Part shown: positions 27,204 through 35,889 of the stretch, piece after piece | Numbering within the stretch: position 1 is the stretch's first letter | Layout of the letters: each line of letters opens with the position of its first letter | NCBI GenBank assembly: GCA_004559845.1 | Contig: SFWW01000002.1 | Coordinates: forward strand, 1-45,700 | Direction of reading: 5' to 3' | Origin: a bacterium | Lineage (GTDB): Bacteria; Bacteroidota; Bacteroidia; Bacteroidales; Muribaculaceae | Length of the DNA: 45,700 bases | Position numbers and translations under genes: made by a program | Notes under the pieces: generated by a model | The model's input: only the letters and a program-made list of their open reading frames with translations | The model's database searches: none | What the model was told of the DNA's origin: nothing

Positions 27204-27238
27204 ACTCCAAATTGAACACCGCAATTTGGAGTTTTTTT
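27204..27238 (+). terminator. Terminator after the first kinase
   Basis: A perfect 10-bp stem (27204-27213 with 27223-27232), a 9-base loop and a run of seven Ts. Confidence 0.85.
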
Positions 27239-27367
27239 ATATCGCGACATGAGCAAAAAAAGGGTTCTGCATAGCGTACAAACTAAAAAGTTGTATTTAA
27301 TCATTAAAAAACCTAAAACACTTAAAAAAAGGGATTGGAAAAGTGGTGAAAACTTGAATGTTTTGTT

Positions 27368-27375
27368 TATTTTTG
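27368..27375 (+). promoter_or_regulatory. -7 promoter element for the amidase/golvesin gene
   Basis: TATTTTTG at 27368-27375, about 60 bases upstream of the start at 27435. The -33 region has no clear TTTG. It may drive the whole run of genes that follows. Confidence 0.5.
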
Positions 27376-27434
27376 TAGAATAATTAATCTGACAAACCAT
27401 AACGAAACAGATACTAACTAAAAAGTAGACAAAG

Positions 27435-30400
27435 ATGAACGTGCAAAAGAGATTGGTATTAACAGCTGTTGCCACCATGGTGCTTGGTGTGGGCGCGATT
27501 GGAGCCCAATTTTCTGATGTAGATCTTCAAAAAGTGCAGCAAATCGTTAACGCACAAGTGCCCGCCCACATGGGCATTGGCAAAGTGACAGTAAAATCGT
27601 TGGCGCAGAAATCCGACACCATTGAGGTAAACCTCTCGGAGAGTTTTGCCGACATCCCCTTCACCCCTGCCACAATCGAAACATTCAAAAGCGATGTAAA
27701 ATCCACTTTGGGCGAATCCTATAAAAGCGCAAAAGTGAAAGTGCTCATCTCCGGCAATGAAGTGGAAAAATATTATGCCACTTTCCACAAGAAATATGCG
27801 CGTAAGCATTCGGCGTTCATCACCGACCAAGACAAAGACTTCAACTATAAATCCGGCTTATCGGGCAACATCATCGCCACTTGGCAGAGCCATGGCTGGT
27901 ATTTTGAACCACGGCTCAACCGCTGGGAATGGCAGCGTGCGCGCATGTTCCAAACCGTGGAAGACATGTACACGCAAAGCTACATCACCCCCTTCTTGAT
28001 ACCCATGCTCGAAAATGCCGGAGCTTATGTGTGGGATGCCCGCGAACGCGATACCCACAATTTTTCATCCATAGTGGATGCCGATGGCACTTATGCCCAA
28101 CATTCCTACACGGAAACCAACGGAAAGCTGGCATGGACGGAAGGCTTGGGCGCCGGATTTGCCTTCAATAAATCCACCTATTGCGATGACGAAAACCCCT
28201 TCTCCGAAGGCACTTATCGAATGGTGCAAGCCACCAAAGATAAGAAAAATCTCTCCTTTGCGCGCTACAATGTGCTCATGCCCGAAGCCGGAGAATATGC
28301 CCTCTATATTTCCTATCAATCGCTCCCCAATAGTGCCACCGATGTGAAATACACGGTCAATAGTTTAGGCAACCCCAAAACCTACACCGTGGATCAAACC
28401 ATGGCAGGCGGCGTGTGGGTGTATCTCGGCACCTTCCAATTGAAAGAAGGACTCAACGAAGACGTGGTGGTGATTTCCAACCATTCCGCCAATGCCGGCA
28501 CCATCATCACCACCGACGCCATTAAAGTGGGCGGAGGCAAAGCCAATATCGTGCGCCGCGTACCCCTTCCCACCGAAGAAAACAAAGCCCTTGCCGCCAG
28601 TCAGCGCGCAGAGCAATGTCTCGGCAAAGAAGGCGTGGTCTACGATTATGTATCGCCCGGCGACCATCCATGGTTTGTGCTCGGCTCACGCTACTATTTG
28701 CAATGGGCAGGATTTCCCAAAAGCGTGTATTCATCTTCCAACGGCATCAACGACTACAACGACGACTACCGCAGTCGCGGCCTATGGGTAAACTACTTGG
28801 CAGGCGGTTCGGAAGTGCTTCCCGAGAAGGAAGGCTTGAAAGTGCCCATCGACGCCTCATTTGCCCTTCACACCGATGCCGGAACCACCCTCAACGACGA
28901 CATTATCGGCACCCTGCTCATTTATTCCACCAGCGATGGAGAAAACAAATTTGCCCACTATGCCGATGGCACACCACGCATCCTTTCACGCGAATTTGCC
29001 GACATGGTTTCCACTGAAGTGTGCAATGTGATTCGTGCCAAGTATGAGCCCAACTGGACCCGCCGCGGCATGTGGGACAAATCGTACTACGAAGCGCGTG
29101 TGCCCGAAGTGCCGGCACTGCTGATGGAACTGCTCTCGCACCAAAATTTTGCCGATATGAAATATGGGCTCGACCCCAACTTCCGCTTCGATGTGAGCAG
29201 AGCCATCTATAAAGGTATTTTAAAATTCATTGCCAAGCGCGACCATCGCCCCTATGTGGTGCAACCCCTCCCCGTGCAAGCCTTTGCCATCAATGCCAAG
29301 GGAAATCAGCAATTCTCCCTCACTTGGCAACCCACCCCCGACCCGCAATGTAGCGAAGCCGATGCCAAGCGATATGCCGTGTTGGAGCGCGTAGGGTTGG
29401 ACGGCGGCTTCAAGCAAATTGCCATCGTGGACCAACCGAATTACACCCTCCGCATTTCCGACAATTTGATTCACAGCTACAAAATCGTTGCCATCAACGA
29501 TGGCGGTAGGAGTTTTCCCAGCGAAGTGCTCTCGCTCGGTGTAGCCCCCGATAGCAAAGCCACCGTGGCAGTGGTCAACAATTTCACACGCGTGAGCGGT
29601 CCGGATTGGTTCGATTCCGGCAAAATGGCAGGTTTCGACAACAACAAAGACCACGGTGTGCCCTATATGCAGCAAAACAACTACATAGGCGAACAATACG
29701 AATTTGAGCGCAGACTGCCATGGGTCGACGACGACGAACCGGGCTTCGGCGCTTGCCGCAGCAATTACGAAAACGGCACCCAAGTGGTGGCTGGCAACAA
29801 TTTCGACTACACCGCCATCCATGGCGAAGCCATTCTGAATGCCGGCTATTCCTTCGTGTCGATGAGCGAAGCCGCCTTCAAAGCCGGTGGAGTGGATGCC
29901 GCCACCTATCCCGTGCTCGACATCATTTTGGGTAAACAAAAAGAGACCCTCAACGGCCGCGGTGCCTACCCCAACCGCTACAAAATCTACACGCCCGAAT
30001 TCATGCAAGCCCTCACAGCTTACACCGCTGCCAAGGGCAGTGTGATGCTCACCGGTGCTTATGTGGGTAGCGACATTTGGAAAAAGGAAAAGCCCGCCGA
30101 CGAAGAAATCAACTTTGCCAAAGGCGTTTTGGGCTTTGAATATCGCGCTTGCCGCGCCGCCCAACAAGGAGGTGTGACCATGGTGGCTTCACCTCACTAC
30201 GCCTTCACCCCCGGCAGCGAATTACAGTTCTGCACCACACTCAACCATAAGACCTACGCTGTGGAATCGCCCGATGCTGTGACGCCCGCCGACAAAGATG
30301 GCGTAACCATTATGCGCTATAGCGAAAACACCAAACCCGCAGCAGTGGCAGTGGACAAAGGTGCTTACCGCACAGTGGTGGCAGGATTCCCGTTTGAAAG

Positions 30401-30464
30401 CATCGAAAAAGCGGAAAGTCGCCATCAATTCATGAACGAAATTTTAAATTTCTTGATTAAATAA
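27435..30464 (+). CDS. Secreted amidase-fold protein with inserted golvesin-type domain
   Basis: A 1009-residue protein with a signal peptide (cut near IGAQ, residue 24) and an N-terminal domain to about 140. An Amidase_3-like core follows in two pieces: H153 in WQSHGWYFE, E176 in FQTVEDMYT, H479 in FALHTDAG and E565 in ALLMELLSHQ provide the usual ligand and catalytic set. Between E176 and H479, residues about 215-370 form a golvesin/xanthan-lyase-type carbohydrate-binding domain (YNVLMPEAGEYALYISY, GGVWVYLGTFQL, TTDAIKVGGG). Then come a fibronectin III-like part (about 612-715) and a C-terminal domain of about 290 residues of unknown type. Homologues are often called xanthan lyase, but this fold points to peptide-sugar amide cleavage in peptidoglycan. 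It precedes the GT2 genes by 3 bases. Confidence 0.8.
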   Translation: MNVQKRLVLTAVATMVLGVGAIGAQFSDVDLQKVQQIVNAQVPAHMGIGKVTVKSLAQKSDTIEVNLSESFADIPFTPATIETFKSDVKSTLGESYKSAKVKVLISGNEVEKYYATFHKKYARKHSAFITDQDKDFNYKSGLSGNIIATWQSHGWYFEPRLNRWEWQRARMFQTVEDMYTQSYITPFLIPMLENAGAYVWDARERDTHNFSSIVDADGTYAQHSYTETNGKLAWTEGLGAGFAFNKSTYCDDENPFSEGTYRMVQATKDKKNLSFARYNVLMPEAGEYALYISYQSLPNSATDVKYTVNSLGNPKTYTVDQTMAGGVWVYLGTFQLKEGLNEDVVVISNHSANAGTIITTDAIKVGGGKANIVRRVPLPTEENKALAASQRAEQCLGKEGVVYDYVSPGDHPWFVLGSRYYLQWAGFPKSVYSSSNGINDYNDDYRSRGLWVNYLAGGSEVLPEKEGLKVPIDASFALHTDAGTTLNDDIIGTLLIYSTSDGENKFAHYADGTPRILSREFADMVSTEVCNVIRAKYEPNWTRRGMWDKSYYEARVPEVPALLMELLSHQNFADMKYGLDPNFRFDVSRAIYKGILKFIAKRDHRPYVVQPLPVQAFAINAKGNQQFSLTWQPTPDPQCSEADAKRYAVLERVGLDGGFKQIAIVDQPNYTLRISDNLIHSYKIVAINDGGRSFPSEVLSLGVAPDSKATVAVVNNFTRVSGPDWFDSGKMAGFDNNKDHGVPYMQQNNYIGEQYEFERRLPWVDDDEPGFGACRSNYENGTQVVAGNNFDYTAIHGEAILNAGYSFVSMSEAAFKAGGVDAATYPVLDIILGKQKETLNGRGAYPNRYKIYTPEFMQALTAYTAAKGSVMLTGAYVGSDIWKKEKPADEEINFAKGVLGFEYRACRAAQQGGVTMVASPHYAFTPGSELQFCTTLNHKTYAVESPDAVTPADKDGVTIMRYSENTKPAAVAVDKGAYRTVVAGFPFESIEKAESRHQFMNEILNFLIK

Positions 30465-30467
30465 AAT

Positions 30468-31940
30468 ATGGATATGACAAAGTGTATCGATTGTTTTATT
30501 CCTTATAATGGTGAAATTCAAACCCTTCGCACCGTAGAAGGATTGCTCACCGAAGAGGAAGTGGCAAATGTGTATTTGCTCACCACCAATGCCGTGGCAC
30601 AAAAAGTGGACGGCTGCCAAATGCTGGTGGTGCCCAACCACGCCTCTTCTGCCACGATGAAACGAATCGCACAGCATGCAAAAAGCGAATTTACACTTAT
30701 CTATTCCAAGCAAGAAATGCTGCTTTTCGGCTACAAGGCGCTTCAGCGCATGGTGAAAGTGGCACGAGATTTAGGCTCCGGCATGGTGTATGCCGACCAC
30801 TATCATTATCGCGCAGGCGAATTGTGCAAAGCACCCGTTATTGACTACCAAGAAGGTTCGCTTCGCGACGATTTTGATTTCGGTTCGGTGATACTTTACA
30901 GCACCGCCGCCATCAAAGAAGCCGCTTCACGCATGAGCGAGCCATACGAAGCCGCAGGGCGCTACGACCTGCGATTAAAAATTGCGCAGCGCTACACCAT
31001 CGACCATATTCCCGAGTATCTCTACACCGATATGGAATCCGATAATCGCAGCAGTGGAGAACGCATCTACGACTACTGCGACCCCAAAAACAACGCCACG
31101 CAACAAGAAATGGAAAAGGCATGCACCGACCACCTCAAAGCAGTGGGCGCATATCTTCAACCCGGCAATTTCCGGGACATCGACTTCGATAGCGAGCCCT
31201 TTGACGTGGAATGCACGGTGGTGATACCGGTGCTCAATCGGGTGCGAGTGATTCGCGATGCCATCAAGAGTGTGCTCACACAAACGCCCCCCTTCAAATT
31301 CAATCTCATCATCGTTGACAACCATTCTACCGACGGCACCACCGAAGCTATCGATGAATTTGCCGACGACCCACGCTTGGTGCACATCATCCCCGACCGC
31401 AACGATTTAGGCATTGGCGGCTGCTGGAATTTAGCCATCAACGACCCACGCTGCGGCAAATTCGCCATCGGATTGGACAGCGACGATGTGTATGCCACAC
31501 CTCAAACCCTGGAAAAAATGGTGGCACAATTCTACAAAGAAAACGCCGCTATGGTGTGCGGCACCTATGTGGTGACCGATGTGGACCTCAACGAAATAGC
31601 GCCCGGCATCATCGACCACCACGAATGGACCCCCGACAACGGACGCAACAACCTCTTCCACGTGAACGGAGCCGGCGGACCGCGTGCATTCTACACCCCG
31701 ATATATCGCGCCATCAACATTCCCAACACCAACTACGGCGAAGACTACGCCATGGCACTTGCCATCACACGACACTACCGAATGGGGCGTGTGTATGAGG
31801 TGATGACCTGTGCACGCCGATGGGACGACAACACCGATGCCAACCTCGACATTTTCAAAGAAAATGCCAACAACACCTACAAAGACCGCATCCGCACTTG
31901 GGAATTGAGAGCACGGCAACGCATCAACAAAAACATTTAA
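30468..31940 (+). CDS. Family 2 glycosyltransferase, copy 1
   Basis: A 490-residue cytoplasmic protein with no signal peptide or membrane helix. Residues about 248-470 are a GT-A family 2 domain: CTVVIPVLNR, IIVDNHSTDGT (about 281-291), the metal-binding GLDSDD (D337-D340) and the late RRWDDNTDAN. The N-terminal half (1-200: DCFIPYNG, VYADHYHY, LRDDFDFGS) looks like a second, degenerate GT-A domain without a complete DxD set. The next gene is a close paralogue with the same two-part build. It starts 3 bases after the amidase gene (a second ATG lies at 30474). The acceptor and donor sugars are unknown; context suggests a role in cell-wall glycan handling, but this is inference. Confidence 0.8.
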   Translation: MDMTKCIDCFIPYNGEIQTLRTVEGLLTEEEVANVYLLTTNAVAQKVDGCQMLVVPNHASSATMKRIAQHAKSEFTLIYSKQEMLLFGYKALQRMVKVARDLGSGMVYADHYHYRAGELCKAPVIDYQEGSLRDDFDFGSVILYSTAAIKEAASRMSEPYEAAGRYDLRLKIAQRYTIDHIPEYLYTDMESDNRSSGERIYDYCDPKNNATQQEMEKACTDHLKAVGAYLQPGNFRDIDFDSEPFDVECTVVIPVLNRVRVIRDAIKSVLTQTPPFKFNLIIVDNHSTDGTTEAIDEFADDPRLVHIIPDRNDLGIGGCWNLAINDPRCGKFAIGLDSDDVYATPQTLEKMVAQFYKENAAMVCGTYVVTDVDLNEIAPGIIDHHEWTPDNGRNNLFHVNGAGGPRAFYTPIYRAINIPNTNYGEDYAMALAITRHYRMGRVYEVMTCARRWDDNTDANLDIFKENANNTYKDRIRTWELRARQRINKNI

Positions 31941-31988
31941 CCATTATCATAATTTCATTATTATTTTTTCTTAATTCATCTATTTATT

Positions 31989-33470
31989 ATGGCTAAAATT
32001 AATTGCTTCATTCCATTTGCAGAAGTTGAGCAAGCAAAGGCTACCATTGAAAGCCTAAAGGCAAACGAGAATGTCAACAAGATTTACCTCTTGGCCAACG
32101 CAGAAGCTAAGGGTGCTGTTGACGGTTGCGAATTGCTATCCGTTAACAACCTCTCATCCACAGCCACAATGAAAGCCATCGCCGCTCATGCCGACGACGC
32201 CCAATTTGTGATGCTCTACACCAAGTACGACACCCTCAAGTTTGCGCCATTCGCTATTGAGCGCTTTGTGACTATCGCCACCGACAGCCAAAGCGGATTG
32301 TGCTATGCCGACCACTACAATGTGACCGACAAAGGCGCCGACAAGGCTCCGGTGATTGACTACCAATATGGTAGCTTACGCGACGACTTCGATTTCGGTT
32401 CAGTGCTCTTCTTCTGTGCTTGCTGCTTTAAGAAAGCGGCAGATGCTATGAAAGCTGAGTATGAATTTGCCGGACTCTACGACCTGCGCCTCAAACTCTC
32501 TCAATTTGCCACCATCACCCACATCAACGAATTCCTCTACAGCGATGTGCAACTCGACACCCGCAAGAGCGGCGAAAAGATTTTCGACTACGTAGACCCC
32601 AAAAACCGTGGTCGCCAAATTGAAATGGAACAGGCCTGCACCGAACACCTCAAGGAAATTGGTGGCTATCTGCCCCCGGTAAAGGCTGATGGCACACCCA
32701 ACTTCCAACACATTGAATTCAACCGTGGCGAATTTGAAGTGGAAGCCACAGTGATGATTCCCGTGCGCAACCGCATTCGCACCATTCGCGACGCTATCAA
32801 GAGCGTGCTCAATCAAAAAACCGACTTCAAATTCAACCTCATGGTGGTAGACAACTTCTCTACCGACGGCACACGCGAAGCCATTGACGAATTTGCCGAC
32901 GACCCACGCATGATTCACATCATTGCCGACTACTACGATATGGGTATTGGTGGCTACTGGAATCTTGCCGCTCATCACGAAAAAGCCGGTAAATTTATCG
33001 TGCAACTCGACAGCGACGACATGTATAAAGACGAAAACACCCTTTCCACTATGGTGAACGCCTTCTACGAACAAAACGTGGCAATGGTGGTGGGCACCTA
33101 CATGATTACCGACATCGACGGCAACATGATTCCTCCCGGCATCATCGACCACAAAGAATGGACTCCCGAAAACGGTCGCAACAATGCCCTCCGCATCAAT
33201 GGTCTCGGCGCTCCGCGTGCATTCTACACTCCGGTGCTCCGCGACGTGAAGATTCCTAACACCAGCTATGGTGAAGACTATGCACTGGGATTGAACATTT
33301 CGCGTCATTTCCAAATTGGACGCGTCTACACTCCGGTGTATATGTGCCGCCGTTGGGACGACAATAGCGACGCATCGCTCGACGTGGTGAAAATGAACAA
33401 CAACAACATCTACAAAGACCGCATCCGCACTTGGGAACTCCAAGCACGTGTGGCAATGAATAAGAAGTAA
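31989..33470 (+). CDS. Family 2 glycosyltransferase, copy 2
   Basis: A 493-residue tandem paralogue of the preceding protein, alignable over its full length. The catalytic half carries ATVMIPVRNR, MVVDNFSTDGT, QLDSDDMYK and RRWDDNSDASLD. The N-terminal half has the same CFIPF, VYADHYN-like (CYADHYNV) and LRDDFDFGS pieces as copy 1. Conserved blocks such as YGEDYA and TYKDRIRTWEL / IYKDRIRTWEL suggest the pair arose by duplication and both are kept functional. It is cytoplasmic by sequence, 48 bases after copy 1. A hairpin follows at 33501-33543. The substrate is unknown. Confidence 0.8.
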   Translation: MAKINCFIPFAEVEQAKATIESLKANENVNKIYLLANAEAKGAVDGCELLSVNNLSSTATMKAIAAHADDAQFVMLYTKYDTLKFAPFAIERFVTIATDSQSGLCYADHYNVTDKGADKAPVIDYQYGSLRDDFDFGSVLFFCACCFKKAADAMKAEYEFAGLYDLRLKLSQFATITHINEFLYSDVQLDTRKSGEKIFDYVDPKNRGRQIEMEQACTEHLKEIGGYLPPVKADGTPNFQHIEFNRGEFEVEATVMIPVRNRIRTIRDAIKSVLNQKTDFKFNLMVVDNFSTDGTREAIDEFADDPRMIHIIADYYDMGIGGYWNLAAHHEKAGKFIVQLDSDDMYKDENTLSTMVNAFYEQNVAMVVGTYMITDIDGNMIPPGIIDHKEWTPENGRNNALRINGLGAPRAFYTPVLRDVKIPNTSYGEDYALGLNISRHFQIGRVYTPVYMCRRWDDNSDASLDVVKMNNNNIYKDRIRTWELQARVAMNKK

Positions 33471-33500
33471 TGCTTCATTAGAGGACTATCTCTCATTTAG

Positions 33501-33543
33501 GCTATGACTATCGGGCTGAGCCTGTGCTCAGCCCGGGCATAGC
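33501..33543. other. Extended hairpin between the GT2 pair and the DUF4922 gene
   Basis: A perfect 9-bp GC-rich stem (33512-33520 with 33527-33535) nested inside GCTATG/CATAGC outer arms (33501-33506 with 33538-33543). It is not followed by a T run, so it is not a standard terminator; it may trim or stabilise the mRNA between the two gene groups. Confidence 0.55.
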
Positions 33544-33586
33544 ATAAAAATATTAAATTACACAACATTTCAGAAGAAAAAATCGG

Positions 33587-34534
33587 ATGATCCACTACTC
33601 CACAGAAGTGAACGCCTTGATAGAGCGGCAAATGCAGAATTGGCGCACCGTAGCCGATAATTATGCAGCTCTCAGCCGTGTTTCCACTCGCACACTGCAT
33701 CCGGGCAAAGCCACTGTGATGCTACAGTTCAACCCCGAGCGCATCCGTTCGTCGGCTGCCAAGGTGGATGCTGCATCGCTCAAAGCAAGGAAATGCTTCT
33801 TGTGTGGTGAGAATCAGCCGCAGGAGCAAGAAATGATATCGTGGCACGATGCCTATAAGATTCAAGTGAATCCCTACCCCATCTTTCCACGGCATCTCAC
33901 CATTGCCAATCTGCAGCATGTGTATCAATCCATTATAGGCAGAGTGGGAGATATGCTTCAGCTGGCGAAAGATTTACCCGAATTTGTGTTGTTTTACAAT
34001 GGTCCGAAATGTGGTGCTTCAGCGCCCGACCACATGCATTTTCAGGCAGGCAACAAAGGATTTATGCCCTTTTGTGAAGAATTTGAATCGGGCAAAGTGG
34101 AGGAGAAAGCATTTGCCGGCGAAAAAATCCGTTTTTGCCAATCGTCGCCGGGTCACCCCTTCGTGATTTCGAGCCCGGATGCCAACGAAGTGGAGCAACT
34201 CTTCAATCGATTAGTGGCATTGCTACCGGTGGCAGAAGGCGAGCAAGAGCCCATGATGAATGTGCTGTGCTGGACAGAGCAGCACATCTATCATTTGGCA
34301 GTGTTTGTTCGCATCAAGCACCGACCTGGCAACTATGGCAACGGCGAGGGGCAGTTTATGCTATCGCCCGCCTCAGTGGATATGGGGCAAGCCATAGCCG
34401 TGCCCGTGGAAAAAGATTTCCTCACTCTTACAGCGGAAAATGTGCGCACCATGTTTGAAGAATTGTGCATTTCAGAAGAGGCTGCAAATCAGTTGATTCA
34501 TAAATATAACTTAAAATATAAAAGCAATGAATAA
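33587..34534 (+). CDS. DUF4922 protein, HIT/GalT-like nucleotidyl-phosphorylase fold
   Basis: A 315-residue cytoplasmic protein. It has CFLCGENQP (C70, C73), a GalT-like stretch NPYPIFPRHLTI (95-106) and the HIT-type motif GASAPDHMHFQAG (143-155, H149 and H151), followed by a WTEQHIYHLAVF block. This resembles histidine-triad transferases and phosphorylases that act on nucleoside diphosphate sugars or dinucleotides. It overlaps the SpoIID-like gene by 8 bases (ATG at 34527, stop at 34532-34534), which suggests coupled translation and a shared task. The actual reaction is unknown; conversion of a recycled sugar phosphate or nucleotide sugar is one guess. Confidence 0.75.
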   Translation: MIHYSTEVNALIERQMQNWRTVADNYAALSRVSTRTLHPGKATVMLQFNPERIRSSAAKVDAASLKARKCFLCGENQPQEQEMISWHDAYKIQVNPYPIFPRHLTIANLQHVYQSIIGRVGDMLQLAKDLPEFVLFYNGPKCGASAPDHMHFQAGNKGFMPFCEEFESGKVEEKAFAGEKIRFCQSSPGHPFVISSPDANEVEQLFNRLVALLPVAEGEQEPMMNVLCWTEQHIYHLAVFVRIKHRPGNYGNGEGQFMLSPASVDMGQAIAVPVEKDFLTLTAENVRTMFEELCISEEAANQLIHKYNLKYKSNE

Positions 34535-35846
34535 AGTTCCTCAAGTCCGTGTAGGCATTATGAATGAGCCCACCGTAGATTTTGTGCTCAACAATCAATA
34601 TCAGGTGAACGGCAATTTGGTGGCTGGCAATCAGCACGTGGAAGCCATCGATGGCAAAATTGTGTGGAATAATCAATCCTACGACGAACTCTTGTTTGAA
34701 CCCGTGAATCCCGACACCGATTCTTTCACCCTGGTAGACGTTACGATTGGTGTGAGTTTTCACTGGCGCAGAAAAGAGGTGCAGAGTTTTCGCGGCTCGC
34801 TCCACTTAATAGTGGAAAACGACCGCATCACCACCGTGAACGTCCTCTCGGTTGAGGAATATCTACTGAGCGTGATTTCCAGCGAAATGAGCGCACATGC
34901 ATCGCTCGAATTACTCAAAGCGCATGCCGTGATTTCGCGCAGCTGGCTTCTTGCTCAAATCGATAAAGACAAGGTGGGCACCGGTGTAGACGTGATGATG
35001 GGCGATTCACCTGCCGCCGACAATGAAGAAATCAAATGGTGGGACCGCGACGACCACGTGAACTTCGACGTGTGCGCCGACGACCACTGCCAGCGCTACC
35101 AAGGCATCACACGCGCTTCTACCGAAGCCGTGAAAAAAGCAATAGAAGCCACCTGGGGACAGGTGCTCATGTATGGCGGCAATTTGTGCGACGCACGTTT
35201 CTCCAAATCGTGTGGCGGCGTGTTTGAAGAATTTGAAAACTGTTGGCAGCCACAGCATTTCAATTATTTGGTGGCGCGCCGCGATAGCGAAAATCCTATG
35301 GATTTCCCCGACCTCACACGCGAAGACAATGCCGCAGAATGGATACTCTCAGCCCCGGCAGCTTTTTGCAACACCCACGACCCGGAAATCCTTTCGCAAG
35401 TGCTCAACGACTACGACCAAGAAACCAAAGATTTCTACCGATGGACCGTGGAATATAGCCAAGACGAAATCACCGCACTTATTAAAAAACGCACCGGCGA
35501 CGACTACGGACGCATCAAAGACCTTCAGCCCGTGGCTCGCGGCACTTCAGGCCGACTCTACAAATTGAAAATTGTGGGCGAGAAGCTCACCAAAACCATC
35601 GGCAAAGAGCTCACCATTCGCTATGCACTGAGCGAAAGCGCACTCTATAGCTCCGCATTTGTGGTAGAAAAACACGATGTGGATGCAGAAGGCTATCCTG
35701 CAAAATTCGTGTTGCGCGGAGCCGGATGGGGTCACGGTGTGGGCTTGTGCCAAATAGGTGCCGCCGTGATGGGCGCCAAAGGCTACGACTACAAAGAAAT
35801 CCTACTCCACTACTTTATAGGAGCCAACATAGAACCCCTGTACTAA
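34527..35846 (+). CDS. SpoIID/LytB-domain protein without a visible signal peptide
   Basis: A 439-residue protein of the SpoIID family, lytic transglycosylases that cut glycan strands stripped of peptides. The motifs are present: VEEYLLSVISSEMSAH with the presumed catalytic E120, LLKAHAVISRSW, HCQRYQGI, ARFSKSCGG, and the C-terminal GWGHGVGLCQIGAAVMG. Unlike typical family members the N-terminus (MNKVPQVRVGIMNEP) begins directly with the fold and has no signal peptide or membrane helix, so a cytoplasmic place is suggested. It is translationally coupled to the DUF4922 gene and lies 43 bases before ampG. A role in cutting imported glycan pieces would fit, but is inference. Confidence 0.85.
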   Translation: MNKVPQVRVGIMNEPTVDFVLNNQYQVNGNLVAGNQHVEAIDGKIVWNNQSYDELLFEPVNPDTDSFTLVDVTIGVSFHWRRKEVQSFRGSLHLIVENDRITTVNVLSVEEYLLSVISSEMSAHASLELLKAHAVISRSWLLAQIDKDKVGTGVDVMMGDSPAADNEEIKWWDRDDHVNFDVCADDHCQRYQGITRASTEAVKKAIEATWGQVLMYGGNLCDARFSKSCGGVFEEFENCWQPQHFNYLVARRDSENPMDFPDLTREDNAAEWILSAPAAFCNTHDPEILSQVLNDYDQETKDFYRWTVEYSQDEITALIKKRTGDDYGRIKDLQPVARGTSGRLYKLKIVGEKLTKTIGKELTIRYALSESALYSSAFVVEKHDVDAEGYPAKFVLRGAGWGHGVGLCQIGAAVMGAKGYDYKEILLHYFIGANIEPLY

Positions 35847-35889
35847 CAAAACATAAACTATTAATCATATCAAAAAAAAGAATTATTTC

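Noticed and set aside
33501..33543. Intrinsic terminator after the GT2 pair
   Set aside because: The hairpin is strong but there is no T run after it, so it is recorded only as a hairpin.
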